A stretch of 64,000 nucleotides of DNA from Dipteris shenzhenensis (Eukaryota; Polypodiophyta; Polypodiopsida; Gleicheniales). A program made the translations under genes and the position numbers. Positions 1-13,008 of this stretch are shown here, in pieces. The stretch is taken from assembly GCA_047967505.1 (NCBI GenBank), contig CM106540.1. One strand, 5' to 3'. The notes below the pieces were generated by a model that was not told the origin of the DNA, made no database searches, and saw only the letters and a list, made by a program, of their open reading frames with translations. How positions within the stretch are numbered: the stretch's first letter is position 1; the number at the start of each line of letters is the position of its first letter.

Positions 1-310
1 TGTGGCTTACCCTTGATGGGCTTACCCTTGGCTTTTTCTTCATGAGAAAATCTTTGTTGTTGGATCCATCGAACTTCCTCTCCTAAGCTCCATGCTGCAC
101 GAGAATGGGCACTAGCTCTTCGAATGTAACTAGTGTCGACAGTTGTCATGCAATCATGGTTGTCACAAAACCCTTGTAGCTCTTGAGGAGCAACCAAGAA
201 AAAGTCTAACAATCCGAGCAGAATCCAGTTGTTGACCAACTACAGAGAGTTGATCCCTCACCACCCTCATCTTGGTGATGTAATTATGTACTGAATGTGG
301 CCACAACTCA
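1..310 (-). other. Possible retrotransposon gag remnant
   Basis: No intact reading frame is present. Read on the minus strand with frame changes, short stretches look like a Copia-type gag tail: a hydrophobic helix-rich segment followed by a basic Lys/Gly/Pro-rich end near position 1. I see no zinc knuckle and no exon of the tRNA ligase gene here. The assignment is weak and the stretch may simply be decayed intron sequence. Confidence 0.2.
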
Positions 311-3300
311 CTCAGGCAGGAGATTGGTATCCGCCGGCAGTTGGTAGCCTCGCAGAGAGAGGAGCAGAGACGACCATCAGATGCTTGGATAGAGGAGCGC
401 CTTGCTGCGGCAAGGGCTCACTTGCAGACATTGCTTGATCAGAGAGCAGAGTATGCCTTCCATGCACGGGAGTCCTTTTGGATACAAATGGGAGGGAGAG
501 TCAATAAACACTTTTTCTCTACACTTGATCCCAGACATAGTAGAGAGAGTGTCAGGTAGCTTATTGACTCTGACGGCGTTTTGCAGTCTCATCCGGATAC
601 CGTCATGCACTTAGCGACATCTTTCTATGCCTCCTTTCTGCAGATCCTGACACACAGGTCACAGATGTGGCTAAAGATAAAATTTGGTAGAGTTTACCTA
701 TGTTGGTCATACCAGAGATGACATGCTCACTTGATGCACGCTTTAGCAACACAGAGTTCAAGACTGCTCTCTCCACCCTTCATAAGGGCAAGTGCCCTGG
801 TTCCGATGGTCTTACTCCTCCTTTTTTTACAGCCTTTTGGATATGATAGGTGATCATATTACTTCAGCCCTGCAGGGCATTTGGGACTGGGGTGAGATGC
901 CTGACTCACTGACTGAGGGACTCATACAGCTTAACCCGAAAGGTGGCAATAGGAATTTTGTATCCCAATGGAGACCCATCACTCTTTTGGGCACTCTATA
1001 CAAAATGCTTGCCAAGGCGATCAGCATCCGATTGCAGCCCCTTCTTCCAGACCTCATCCATGATACTCAGACAAGCTTTGTGCATGGCAGGAGCATATTT
1101 GATAATATCTCTTCCTTTTGGGAAGCCACAGAGTGGGCTATGCAGAGCGGGCAGAGGCTGGCAGTTCTACTCCTGGACTTTGAGAAAGCCTAGGACAGAG
1201 TAGATTGGGGTTTTCTTGAGGGCACCCTTCTACAATTTGGATTTTCAGATGCATGGATTAGAGGGGTGTCCTCCCTGTACAGATCAGCCGACAACCAGGT
1301 TTTGATTGGAGGGGTAAGGGGTGACAAGTTTCAGATTTCCAGATCAGTTCGTCAGGAATGCCCTTTAGCCCCCTTTCTCTTTCTTTTTGTGGCAGAAGCT
1401 ATGAGTATCTTCCTTAGATCTCAGGCTGAGCTTTATGGGTTGAGTTTGCCCTTGAGACAGGAGCAGAAGCTTCTTGACTGTGAGTTGGCTGATGACACTG
1501 CTATTTTTATTGAGGCCTCTTCGCAGTCACTTGATTCTTTCCGGATAGCCTTGGATATTTTTTGCTCAGCTACAGGGGCACACATTAACTGGCATAAATC
1601 CTTTGGCTTTTGGATCAGTGATGAGGACACTCCAGGCTGGGGAGTTGACATTGGCTTTTCCTGGATTCAGAGGGGTGTGCTGTCAGATATTTGGGATGCC
1701 AGGTAGGATTGGGCATCTCTCCAGCACAGCAGTTTGCCTCAGTACTAGAAAGTATAAGGAAAAAGCTCCTTTTTTGGAGCTCAGCCAAACTGGACCTTGC
1801 TTGTAGAGTTGTGGTAGTGAACCAGGTTCTCTTGGCCACCGCCTGGTTTGTGTGTTCTCGTTGGTGCCGGTCTAGGGATTCCATCACTCAGCTCATTAGA
1901 CTAGTCAGAAATTGTTTATGCAGTGGACTTGATGGCACGGGAGATGTTGCAGCTAGGGTGACCTGGGAGACCATTATTCTCCGTACATTGGAAGGGGGCT
2001 TTAATATCATTGACCCGGACTTGCAGTGCAGGGCATTGCTTTGTAAGGTGGTGGTGAGGGGACTCATGGCTGGGCAGGAACCTTGGAAGGATTTCTTTCC
2101 TTGGGAGATGATTGGGTGGACAGGCCTCGCTGGATTTTTACTTCCGCCTCTCTCAGGTCTCCTGTCTCTCCTCTCATGACTGCCATCCTCAAAGCTTGGG
2201 GGAGCTTCAGGAACACTCTTCGAAGGGATTCGCCGTCTACTCTTGAAGAGATTGATAGGTGGCCGATCATTTGGAACGATAGTATACTTGATGAGCATGG
2301 CAGACCACGGGGCACTTCTCATTATATGCAGTGGTCTAGATGGGAGAGAGGCCCCGCCTACACAGTAGGCACTTGGAAGGCTTTTATCAGGCTACATGAG
2401 GATCAGAGGCTACAGTCCATGAGTCACCTGAGAGGGTTAGCACTCAGGATTCAGCAGATAGATGCAGCCATCCCGGTGGAATGGACAGTTGAGATGCCTA
2501 TTACTTCCACCACTTGGATGGGAGCTTTTTCGAGGACTGCAGTTCCTCTACAGGTGATCGCTCTTCGAGGTCTCGGGGAAGATGCTTTGGTCTTTGACGT
2601 TGGGGATGAAGGTATACTCTCTAGATCCACGGATGATATTCTTCTAGAGGTGTCTTTCAGCCTGTCAGGATTGCTGGTTTTGTGGACCATGGAGCGGGCT
2701 TGCAGTGATACTTAGACGTCGACCCTCTGCTCTTGGCCCTGGGATCCTGGAGGTTGTGGTTATATTGAGGTGCACCTATCAGGTGCTTGCAGTGGGATCC
2801 AAGAGAGTGGGAGTGGATAGATCATGGGCACCGAGAGAGGGGTATTCCCTTCTTTCGTTTCACGGTTGGTAATGCCAGGTGATTTAGCTGAGCAGTAGGG
2901 GTTGGATTCCCTCCAGAGCCGCATATTGGGATAGCTTCTTCATCACCGCAGATTTGCGTATGAATTTTTGGAGGAGGCTCTGGAAATCCCTCAGAAATAG
3001 AACGATCACCTTTTCTTTTGCCTTTCTATTCATGAAGGGATTGCAGTGAACCTGTGGAGATCACGATTTGGGGCTGATCCCACTTGTCCTCGCTGTCATT
3101 CTGCAGAGGAGTTAGTGCGACATTGCCTTTGAGAGTGCAATCAAGTGAGCACTGTTTGGAAAGGAGTTGCTCGGATACTCAGCATTTTTCATACTTGCCC
3201 TTTCTTCATGACTTGGGGCTCGGTGGCATGGTTATCCCTTACTGGGCCCCAGGTGTTTTATGAGGGTGAGCTTGCTTCTTGGGCACTCTCGATCCGCCGA

Positions 3301-3769
3301 CATGTGATAGAGCCTTGCTCTCTTCAGGATGTACCACATATTCCATTCAGAGCTTCACATGTTTCAGTCGACACCTCTCGGGAGATTTTGGCTAGCATTT
3401 CCTCTTGGCACATTTGGAGAGCCAGATGTATAGAGGCTTTGGATGGCACCCAGATACACCCATCACAGGTGTTCATGGGGATTTGGAGTGACATGGTTCA
3501 CACTTTGATAGCCATATGGGCTAGCATGCAGGGCCCTTCACGGGCAGCGTCTTCTAGGAGGACTGTATTTCTCCGAGTTTGGAGGGGTTCTCCCTTTTTT
3601 TTAAGGGTCGCTACCGGATTGAGATGGCACTATCAGCCCCAATCCTTTCTTTTTGGCTCTTGAGCTTTTCATGCATTGCGTGGTGTATCCCATATTCCCT
3701 TATGGAGCTTGCTCTAACGGTTTTCTTTAATACTTAATAGAAGTCTCTTTTTGCCCAAAAAAAAAAAAC
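311..3769 (+). mobile_element. L1-like LINE, 5'-truncated copy 1 (ORF2 remnant)
   Basis: This is a dead copy of the L1-like family that recurs at 12508, 31406, 46551, 52866 and 63331. It starts inside the endonuclease-to-RT linker and covers the reverse transcriptase, a long C-terminal region and the 3' UTR. RT blocks are recognisable: a LLDFEKA block near 1170-1190 followed at once by a TAG stop, and an ELADDTAIF catalytic block near 1485-1510. Stops and frameshifts break it throughout. The 3' end is TTAATAGAAGT followed by an A-run at 3758-3769. The bases before the start (actcactcag) resemble those after the A-run (actgactcag), a possible target-site duplication with one mismatch. No function remains. 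Confidence 0.85.
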
Positions 3770-3829
3770 TGACTCAGATGCTACAACCCTTGATGGAAAA
3801 CTAGTAGTTTTTATTTGAAAAGAACTACA

Positions 3830-4069
3830 TGTTAGAATTATTGCCATATTCTAGGCAGTGACCAATGTAATGTAATAAGTGGGTTAGGGGCACTTTTCCC
3901 TCTTTAGAGGTTTTTACCCCGAACCACAGTTAGGATCCCTAACTACAGTTAGTGGTTAGGATAAGGTTTTGTCACTTAGACAAAACGTTCTCTCCTTTGT
4001 AGTTGTTCTTACACTCTCTATTCAACTTACGTTTTGCTTCAGCTCTCTTGCTTCTTGCTTTTTTCTTCA
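3830..4069 (+). repeat. Degenerate Copia 5' LTR with PBS
   Basis: The 240 bp begin TGTTAGAATTA and end TTCTTCA, and align along their length with the 276-bp LTR of the young Copia at 15749 (shared GCAGTGACCAATGTAAT and GGGGCACTTTTCCCTCTTT). A primer-binding site TGGTATCAGAGC, complementary to initiator tRNA-Met, follows at 4072-4083. The sequence is an older relative of the 15749 element. The pentamer ctaca precedes the LTR at 3825-3829 and recurs at 7023-7027, which could be a target-site duplication but may be chance. Confidence 0.75.
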
Positions 4070-4212
4070 TTTGGTATCAGAGCAAGGTTAGCTCTTACAT
4101 CCTGTACCTGCTCTAGGACCAGCTCCCATTGGCCTCGCTATCAGCCCAGATAGCCTCTTCGTCGAGCTCATCTTCAGCTTCGCCGTACCTATCCGTACAC
4201 TGTATAGATTGA

Positions 4213-6640
4213 TTGCTTGCTTGCCTACATGCTGCCCGTACAGTCACAATGTATTGCTGTCAGCTCCAATCATCGGTACACTGGGTATATGCTTTAAGAG
4301 CCAAATTTGAAGTGTTCTTATGCTTTCAGAGGTGGGTGAATATGGTTGAGAATGAATCAGGATGCAAGCTTGTCACCCTCAACACAGATACGGGGGGAGA
4401 CTATATGTCAAAGGAGTTTGATGCATTTTTGTCTTCATGGGGCATTGTTCACTCATGCACTACTCCGTACACTCCTCAGCATAATCCTGTTCTTGAAAGG
4501 AAAAATAGGTCTACTATGGGGATGGCCAAGTGCATGCTTAAGGCCAAGTCTTTGCCCAATGAATTTTGGCTTGATGCAGTGATGTGAGCCAACTATGTTT
4601 TGAATAGATCACTTACAAGGGCATTGAAGACTGTTACACCTTATGAAGCATGGAAAGGCAGGAAGCCTTCACTTTCACATATGAGAGTTTTTGGGTCTCT
4701 TGCATATGTTCATGTACCATCTCAGCTGAGACATAAGCTTGATGACAAGGCAATCAAATGTATATTCATTGGTTATAGCCAGGAGAGCAGAGGGTATGGG
4801 TTATACCAACCAAATACTGGGAAGATTATTGTCAGTAGAGATGTCATTTTTGCTGAACATTCGGCTTCTCCTCTTGTGGACTGCAAAGCTAAGCCAGAAT
4901 TTGACATGTTTGATGCCTTTGAATCTTGGTTACCTTTGCCATCCTCAGAAGAGGACTTTGACCAGCAAGAGGAGGTTTTGCAGGCCCTCCAACAAGCAAT
5001 GATCAGCCAGTATCCCATGCTGATTTGTAGGTTTCTCTTCCAGCACAAAATGATCCCACTATTCATGATGCAGTGATTGAAGACAGAGCTGTCAATAGAC
5101 AACAAAAGCAAGTTCCTAGATGGCTTCTTGATACATTGAGGGACAGCAAACAAGATCAGCCTTTTGTTGCCTGGACAAGATCAGGAAATAGACAGATGCA
5201 TGGTCACTTTCTTGAGTTTGCACTCCTTGCTACAGCTTGCAATGAAGAGCCTTTGTGCCATAAAGATGCTTTTGACAGCAAAGAGTGGATGGATGCAATG
5301 AAAGTTGAGTTACAATCCATTGCCAAAAATGACACATGGGAATTAGTAGATCTCCCCCCCGGCAAGCGTGCCATTGGTACCCGATGGGTCTACAAATTAA
5401 AAAGGAAATCTGATGGCAGTACAGATCGACACAAAGCCCGTCTTGTTGCAAAAGGGTATGCCCAACATTAAGGCATTGACTTTGAGGAGACATTTGCTTC
5501 CACATCCAGGATTACTACCATTAGATGTGTCATTGGCATTGCAGCACATCACCATTGGCAAGTGCATCAACTTGACATCAAGACTGCTTTTCTTCATGGG
5601 GATCTGTGGGAAGAAGTCTATGTCACACAACCTCCTGGCTTTGAGGTTGTTATTTATGGTTTGAAGCAGGCACCCAGGGCATGGTATGCCAAAATTCATG
5701 CACACTTACTATCCCTTTGTTTTTAGAATAGCCCCACAAAACCCACTCTTTATGTCCGTGTGAGTGGATCTGATTTTTTAGTGCTGATTTTATATGTGGA
5801 TGATATGCTCATCACAGGCCCAGATGTAGGGGGTCTTATGATGTCTCAGTCCAAGTATATTGTACAGCTCCTTGATCGTAGTCAGCTCAAGGATTGCAAG
5901 CCCATCTCTACTCCAGTGGACCCTGGCTTCAAATGTTCAGCTCATGATGGGAGCTCACCATGTGATATCACTCTGTATCAGCAGGCTATTGGATGCCTTA
6001 TTTATTGATGTCACACCAGACCTGACTTACAGTATGCAGTATCTCAGCTTAGCAGATTCATGGACATGCTCAGCTCACAGCATTGGCAGGTAGTGAAGAG
6101 AGTTTTCAGATATCTCAAAGGCATTTAGAATTTAGCCCTTTTCTATGGTGATCAGGTTTCACTTAGCATGCATGCTTACATGGATAGTGACTGGGCAGGA
6201 TGTTCCGACACCAGAGTGTCACATACTGGCAATTGTTTTTTGCTTGGAAATTCATGTCTCTCTTAGCTTAGTAAGAAGCAACCAACATTTGGAACATCTA
6301 GCTATGAGGCTGAGTACAGGGCAGCTTTCACCGCTACAGTAGAGTGTGTTTGGCTTCGACAATTACTTACAGATCTTGGTATTCGCCAGACATCCTCCAC
6401 TATGGTCTACACTGACAGCCATAGTGCTTTGGCCATTGCGCGTAATGTTTCATGCGCGTACCAAGCATATTGAAGTTCACTATCATTATGTTTGAGAGCG
6501 GTTGTTTGCAGAAGACATAGAGCTGTCCCATCTTCCCACAGAGGACAACATAGCAGATCTGTTTACAAAGGCACTTCCTCGTCCCAAGTTCGAAGTCTTC
6601 CGCCAGGCTTTACACTTGGTTCCCTTTGTTACGTGATCTG
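4213..6640 (+). pseudogene. Degenerate Copia polyprotein (integrase, RT, RNase H)
   Basis: This is the internal region of the element whose LTR is at 3830. Gag, protease and the first part of integrase are gone, so the leader joins almost directly to the integrase core. Recognisable blocks in order: the integrase second Asp (LNTDTGGDYMS, about 4380), a decayed glutamate block (VLERKNRS, about 4490), the RT N-terminus (GTRWVYKLKRKSDGS, about 5375), the RT core (QLDIKTAFLHGDL, about 5570), the catalytic ILYVDDMLITG block (about 5790) and RNase H (DSDWAG about 6185, EAEYRAAF about 6310). In-frame stops, frameshifts and small deletions interrupt it many times. It is close to the fragments at 43340 and 50530. 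It is not functional. Confidence 0.85.
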
Positions 6641-6764
6641 ACATACCTTGTACATTTATAGGTGGCTATATTCTTTTGGATGAACATGTGCCACCATGCT
6701 CAGAAAATACGAGGTATTCTGAGACGTTTGTAGAATACTTCAGCCCATACCATGGAGGGGGGTT

Positions 6765-7027
6765 TGTAGGTCATCTTCTCCCAGTTCTAGTGATGCCCTA
6801 TGGGCCTTGGTATGTGCCTTGTAGGCATAGGTATAGGCACTTAGTTTATTTTGTGCCTTTTATGCCACATAGGACACTTAGTCCTATGTGACACCTAGGA
6901 CACTTAGTCCTAGGGTCTAGGTACAAGTACTATGTGTTTTTCTTTACACTACACTAGTTGACGTGACGGCTGCTATCTTCGACTCTTTGTACCTTGCACT
7001 CTCTCTCTCTCGTTAATCGATCCTACA
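6765..7027 (+). repeat. Putative 3' LTR of a Copia element
   Basis: A purine tract (catggaggggggt) precedes TGTAGGTCATC, as expected of a polypurine tract and LTR start, and the segment can be closed with TG...CA at 7027. It does not match the 3830 LTR, so either the element is mosaic or this belongs to another insertion. It contains a tandem duplication around 6869-6930 of a unit containing ggacacttagtccta. A related sequence lies at 59190-59480 (shared GGTATGTGCCTTGTAGGC). Confidence 0.4.
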
Positions 7028-7182
7028 TGTGCTTTTATTTTTGGACATGTTTCAGTGCTTGCTGGCTACCCGTGTACAAGGCTGATGCCTTGAATCTCTT
7101 GTTCTAATTTGTAAATAGCTTTTTCAGATGTTAACTTTTGCCAATCTAGAGATTGACCTTTCACTTTGTTATGTTTCCTCAG

Positions 7183-7261
7183 AGACACCATTTGTGCATA
7201 TCAATGGAGCTTGTTACGGCAGTTTTGGGTGATCATGGGCAACGTCCTCTAAAAGATTATG
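7183..7261 (+). CDS. RLG1: tRNA ligase, internal exon A
   Basis: This 79-bp exon is bounded by a pyrimidine-rich acceptor (tttcctcag) and a GT donor, and ends in phase 1. It encodes CISMELVTAVLGDHGQRP followed by LKDY, a block I recognise from plant tRNA ligases, the trifunctional enzymes that join tRNA exon halves and spliced bZIP60 mRNA. The ELV segment resembles the nucleotidyltransferase motif III region of T4 Rnl1-type RNA ligases; that assignment is inferred. The preceding exon, which should encode the stretch before RHHLCIS, is not visible in the 7.2 kb upstream. The last base joins exon B to form the Val codon after Asp-Tyr. The identification is from memory of the family and was not searched. 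Confidence 0.9.
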
Positions 7262-8859
7262 GTTTGTACATACTAGATTCCTTCTATTTGAGGGGCTCAC
7301 ATGCTTTGGTTGTCTCACTTGACAATAATATCAAAATAAGAAACAGCATCCTCAACAGCAGGAAAGCAACCTTTTGTGATGGGAAGTTCTTTGCCCTTTG
7401 TTGTGTCCCCTTTTCCTTTATTCTATGGATATACAAAAAGGGTCGTGGGAGAACCCGATACAAGAGGATTCACAAAATAATGTCCCAGTGCTTAAGCTCC
7501 TCTATGTGTAGCCATGAGATACAGATAAATGGTTTTCTGCAAGTGGTTTTCTGCAAGTGGTATACGATGTTCATTTTCCCTTTATTCTTTCCTTTTTCTT
7601 TAGAAAACTGATAGTCTATGGACCTGCAAGACAAAACTCAAAATGTTGGCTGACATCTTAAATGCAAGACATTGATTTGAAAAAGAGAAATTGAACAAAG
7701 GTTGTAGATGTTGCAAATCTATATTGTTGGTAGGACTATAGGGAACTTATTATCCCAACAAAGAATTGGTATTCGTAGGGCCACTTATCGTGCTCATCCT
7801 TAGCAGGCTCCTATCTTTTTACTTCTGATTGGAGTTTATGCAGTGAGTGATGCCTTTTAGATTTGTGCAATCATTCTTCATAAGCTTACGGAAGTTAGTT
7901 CATAGGTGGTTTCTTTGGCCTAGTCCTTGCATGCTTTTAATTATTATTTATAAAGATTCAAATTCATTCCTTGGAGATATATTTATGGGCCGCATTGCAA
8001 ATCAATAGATATTTCTAAGACCTCAATCTATCATAGGTTTAGAGTCAATATTTATGATGAATGACAACAACTAAAATATTTTACCCCAGAATCTCATATG
8101 GATGCCTCACATGGCTAAACCTTGTTTGCTTGACTAAATTTGTACTGATTGCTTCTTAATCTTGAGGTGTTTTAAGAAAACGAAAGTAATGGTGCTTTTA
8201 CTTTTTAAAACAGCAATCTAATCATCTCACTTCGTTGAAAGGCTTTAATGCAGGGTATGTAATAACGAAAGTTTGGCTCTTTACTATGGTGTAGTTGTTA
8301 CATTTTTGGCAGTTCAGTGACAGGGTTTGAGAGAGGAGAAAATTCAGCTGTTGGTACATAAGTTTCCGTTTTAGTGACCAAATCAAGCTAATGTTAATAC
8401 AGAATAATACAACATGACTGATTACAACTCATGCAGTAATATGTCAATCATTCCCTCATAAATGCAAAGGGGTTGAAATGAAAGAGACTACAAGATTGAA
8501 AGTTACTTAATCTTTAGGGGCATCTTGCATTGCGAATCTTTTATGAATCATGTTATCTTGACTATCATGGAGATGCCTGCAAACAACAAAATTCTCCTTT
8601 TGTAATGCCTTGGTGAAGTGTTAGCTTGAATGCTTTTTGTAGAACAATAGATCATCTGGATCTGGCCATCTGCTTTCTCAGGGATAATGTTACTTGATAG
8701 TGACGCGCTTGGTCCTAAAATGATTCACAGGATTCTTGGTAAAAGCACTGTACTGTTGGTTATCACAACCAACAGGAACTGAACATGTGCTATGCCAAGA
8801 TCTCAAGTTATCTATAAAGACAAATGGCTTCTCACACTGCTGTAGTAATTGCCATATAC

Positions 8860-9221
8860 TCAAGCCTCAGTGGAAGAAAGAGCATTGTATTGTCACCCAT
8901 GAAATGCTCACTGTTGAGTAAAAGGGTGTAAGCTTGTTGTGGACTTCTTGTCTTGCTATCTGTCTGGCCATTATCACAAAACTTTTCAGTAGTAGGGTTT
9001 TGATTGCCTAGTATTCTTGATGCACTTGAGATTTTGCTTGCTGTCTTCCAGTGGATTTTTCTGCAATGTGCCATAGCCAGGCTAAAGCAGTTGACAACAC
9101 ATGAAATGTCAGGCCTAGTGGTCATGAGACCGATTCTCTTCTTTGTTATTAAGGGAAAAAGACATCTAGTAAGTATGAAAAGGTCCCCAAGTGCAGAGTG
9201 CTCAAGGCAAGAATACACCAT
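8860..9221 (-). pseudogene. Copia RNase H-region remnant
   Basis: On the minus strand a short open stretch reads TRPDISCVVNCFS, then a HWKTASKI segment. This matches the block common to Copia polyproteins just after the RT (TRPDI-x-AVN, then HW-x-A-x-RIL). Nothing upstream or downstream of the element can be followed with confidence. It is a short decayed fragment with no function. Confidence 0.55.
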
Positions 9222-10236
9222 GTGTTAGCATTTGAAGAAAACTGGAGAGGGTCAAACAAGCAAGTTTAGAGAAAATCCTAGGTTGAGGCTGTAAATACCA
9301 CCTCAAACTTGTAGTGACCTGTCTAACACAGCTCCAATCACCAAACCACAGCCCCTCTAGCTAATTCACACTTCAAATCCTCAAGAATAGGTGGCTGAAC
9401 ACCAAATCACAGCGATCAGCAACAATTTGCAGCACTAAGGGGCAAATTGCACTTTAATACCTGTGTTGTCTGGGGGCTGGAACTGTTATCACAATGGAAG
9501 AAGGGGTGGAAGAGTAGGGAAGGAGAGAGAGACCCCCCCCCCCCTTTCCCAACAGCCACCCACCCACCTGCCCCGCACACAAAGGTCTTTATTGCAACAG
9601 AATAACTTTATACAAATGGCTCACAAAGGGAGCATGAAGCTCTCAATACAGCTTAGAGCTCAGGGGCTGTCTTTTCATAGCCTAGGTCTAGTTTGTGCTT
9701 TTCCAAAAGCTAGTCCTGCTTTCTAGCTAGAATAGGCTTCTTTTTACAAAAGCTAATTTTTTCAGCTTTTCTCCATAAAGAAAGAACTTTTCTCCAAGTA
9801 GGGCGTCTTTAAAGGAATTTTGACTCTAGTGGTCCCTCCATTAAGTGGGGCACCACTTATTGTACTTTTCTTGTGGGGCCTCCGTTTTGGCACTCGCTCT
9901 TTGTATTTTGGGCCTTTTTTGCACTCTTCTTGGTCCTACACATTCAATAAACATTTTCCAACACTTTAACCCATGAGACGTTAGTCAAATGCATGCTTTC
10001 TAGTTCTCGGACTAATCCTAGTCCCTTGTGGGCATCCCCATAGTTCTCTTTACCAATGCAAAGCGAAGTAAATTAGTTAGCCAAAGTCAATCTAATAAAG
10101 ATTCCTCTTTATTCATCGGGAGAAGTACCAATTGGTGGCAGGGACTATCAAGTGCTTCTGTGCATCTGGATCTGCAAATATGCTAAGCGAAGCTGCGATC
10201 TATGCATCTCATAAAACAAGTGAGGCCCCGATAGTG
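9222..10236. other. Unassigned intronic sequence with poly-C run
   Basis: I see no gene here. A C-run occurs at about 9533-9544, flanked by purine-rich sequence. Text such as cattcaataaacattttcc near 9945 looks like an AATAAA-containing tail of a repeat, but no boundaries can be set. Confidence 0.4.
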
Positions 10237-12507
10237 AGAAAGAAAGAAAGAACGGAAGAAAGAAAGTTTATTAAAGCCTATGAAAGACTGATGGGTCTAT
10301 GAGACTGGTAGAAAACCTGATACAACAAGCAAAAGGGTGGAGCTACTAAGCGAGCATCATCACCCATGATGAGTGCTAAGTCCTAACAAAGTACATAGTC
10401 ATATATCATCAGTAGTGGCATCATCATCATCCTCATCAGTACAATGCGGTCTCATAATGGTGTAGGTGTCAGGGGGAGCTCAGGGAGGGCGAGGCCGTGC
10501 GGATGTATAGCTTGTGATGGAGCACATGCGCCTGTATGTGGCTGTAGTCGGCTGTCTCGGTCTGCGGGTGAGGTCTGTGGGCGATGACCCTGCTCCTAAC
10601 CAGAGCTACTGTAACTCCTGTGGGCTGTGCTCCAGGTTTGAATAGGGATGGGAGGTCGCCAAGTGTAATATATGCATCTGTCTGCTATTGAGTATGGTGT
10701 GTCTTGCACTCTACCACCTTGTTAGTTGCAATCCTAAATTATGAGACCACTATGACCACCGTGCTAGTTGTGATCCCAAAATAGCTTGTTTGATAAAGAA
10801 AGAAGCTATATGACCACTTATCCTATATGACCACCGTGCTGGTTGTGATCCTAAAATAGCTTGTTTGATAAAGAAAGATCCTAAAACAGTTGGCTTGTAT
10901 AAAGGAAACTTGTATTAAAGTGACCACAAACATTCAACAACTTTGGAAGTAACTAAAGAGTAAATTCATTAATAATTGAGTAGATACATCTCATACATTG
11001 AGGTCATTCAGCTACATCCGATTGCTTGGAGGTCTTTTAGGTACATCCGATTGCTTTGAGCTCCTTCTTGTACCTTTCCTTCAAGGGTTTGATTTCTTTC
11101 TGCTTTGAGCTCCCTTCATCAGGTTGCTTTGAGCTCTTTGGTCTATGTCTGCTCCCTAATGGGAGGATCGGCCTTGATGGGGGGGATCAGCCCTTGGGTG
11201 TCTGCTGTGTCTCCCGTCAGGGACTATGTGATCCATACAGTCTCCCTACGGTCTGAGTGAAAAAACTGTGTAATCTTGCTCTGGAGTAATCGGACTGTGT
11301 ATCGGAGGCCTGTCTCCGTGTCCTGAGTAGGTGCTCTCTGTGTCGAAGTCCTCATGAAGGAAAGCGGCAAGGCACCCCTGGTTTGGGTATGAAAGAAGCT
11401 TGCACAGGGGCCCAAAATCGTCTCTGAAGAGACAATGATATCGACCATGGATCTCATAGTATGCGGGGCATCTGAATGCGAAGTGCTCCTTTGACTCGAC
11501 CTCGTGTCGATCACATAGCGTGCATATGCAACACTCTTGGTATCCCCTCAGGTCGTCCGCTCTCAATACGGAGTCGGTGTGATGACAGTCGAAATTGCCC
11601 AATGGCGATCCTCAGTGTGTGCGGTAGGTGGATCCACGAGTACTCGGGGGGATAATGAAACCCTCCTCTGAGATGTGGAGGCAGTGGTCTCTGTAGAAGC
11701 TGAGCTTCACTGGAAGCTCCCTCGGCTCCTGACCATGTCCTGAAAGTGTGTAGCTGTAAGAGATCCTCTCGAATGACCTGGTTCACCTCGTGGTATCCAA
11801 GTGGGATTGATGGAGTGTCTAAGCTGTAGTGAAAGGAAGGCAATCTATCAATATGGAGCCCCAATCTCCTGAACCAGTTACGTGTATGTGCATTCTAGCC
11901 TCTCTCGTCTCCTCCATTTGGGAGACCCATGGATGAGGCCATAGCCAGCCATGGTAGTCTAGGTCGCCCCGATGTGTAGGATCCGTGTTGTCTAACACGG
12001 CATAGATAGGTGATAGTCTGGAAGGTTGCATCTAGTTGCAATAGCCAAGGGCTGAACTTGGCTTGATTGATTTGGTGTGGCAACGATGGCTTGTCCCGGA
12101 CCATCTGCGAGAGCAAGAGAATCTGTAGTCACTCTACTCGAGCCCATTCTATGTCTGAGAGGTGTGGCCCCCAACAAGGGCTGCAATACATGCGTGCTGG
12201 TTGTACCAAGGAGTAAAATAGAAGAGCCTTGGTCCGAGGATCCTGAAAGTGTGAGTAGAAGCACTATCTCTCCAGTCAAGCAAGTGAGGCGTAGCCCCTA
12301 CTCAAACGGGCCTGCATCGCTGGTCTCATCGTGAAGATCGGGCCAGAGAAACCGACATTGAAGTAGGTATATGAGGAGACAATCTCAACCGATGCCCCAT
12401 CGAATGTGAATTGTGTGCATGGCTGCTCGAGATGTGTCGAAGTTCATAACCTTGGTTTTATCGAGGTTGACCTTCAAATCGTGTGACTCATATGCAGTGT
12501 CGAGGAC
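10237..12507 (-). mobile_element. Non-L1 LINE copy 1, 5'-truncated, (TTTC)n tail
   Basis: This minus-strand fragment of a second LINE family is also seen at 32670-33010 and 40101-43240. Its 3' end lies at the left, where element-sense CTTTAATAAACTTTC runs into TTTC repeats. The C-terminus carries a zinc-finger-like block CTLCDRHEVESKEHFAFRC (about 11460-11530), shared with the 40472-41323 copy. Decayed RT-tail coding extends to about 12500 (HDLKVNLDKTKVMNF, about 12440-12490). Relative to the 40101 copy it has extra sequence at about 10690-11250. Its broken frames make it non-functional. Confidence 0.75.
10752..10877. repeat. Two-copy tandem repeat, about 75-bp period
   Basis: A unit beginning atgaccaccgtgct and ending ttgataaagaaag occurs at about 10752-10801 and again at about 10827-10877 with two or three mismatches. 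It lies in the segment missing from the related LINE copy at 40101. Confidence 0.6.
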
Positions 12508-13008
12508 TTGGGTATCTCATATGCATGATGGGCAGCTTTCTCCATCAGACTTAGCTACAACCCTCTCTGGTATTAGCGACTTTTATCTTTTAGTTGCTCG
12601 TATCAAGAGGGGTGCGATCCTCAGGCGTGATATAGGTATCCGTCAGCAGTTGGCTGCCCTTCAGAGGGAGGAGCAAAAGAGGCCTATAGATGCTTGGATT
12701 CAGGAGCACCTTGCTGCAGCAAGGGCCCAATAGCAGTCACTTTTAGATCAGAGAGCAGAGTATGCCTTTCATGCCAGAGAGTCATTTTGGACTCAGACGG
12801 GAGGTAGGGTCAACAAGCAGTTCTTCTCTAATCTTGGCCCGAGACATAGTAGGGAGAGCGTCTCACAGCTTGTTGACTCAGGCGGAGTTCTTCAGACACA
12901 TCCAGATGCCGTCTTGCAGTTGCCACTGATTTCTATGCCGCCCTTCTTATAGCAGATCGTGACACTCAGGCCACAGATGATGCTAGAGTGGTTATTTGGC
13001 ATCACTTA
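12508..13008 (+). mobile_element. L1-like LINE fragment left of the gag-only element
   Basis: It reads the linker between endonuclease and RT (RQQLAALQREEQKRPIDAW, about 12640-12700; then GGRVNKQFFSNLGPRHSRES, about 12800-12855), homologous to 47240 and 56020. It is interrupted by stops and ends at the LTR boundary at 13009. It may be the left half of the copy that resumes at 31406. Confidence 0.75.

Noticed and set aside
7153-7611. A 152-codon frame covering exon A and the following intron
   Set aside because: Only 7183-7261 has protein character. The frame simply runs through the GT donor into the intron, and the continuation to exon B is in agreement with tRNA ligase.
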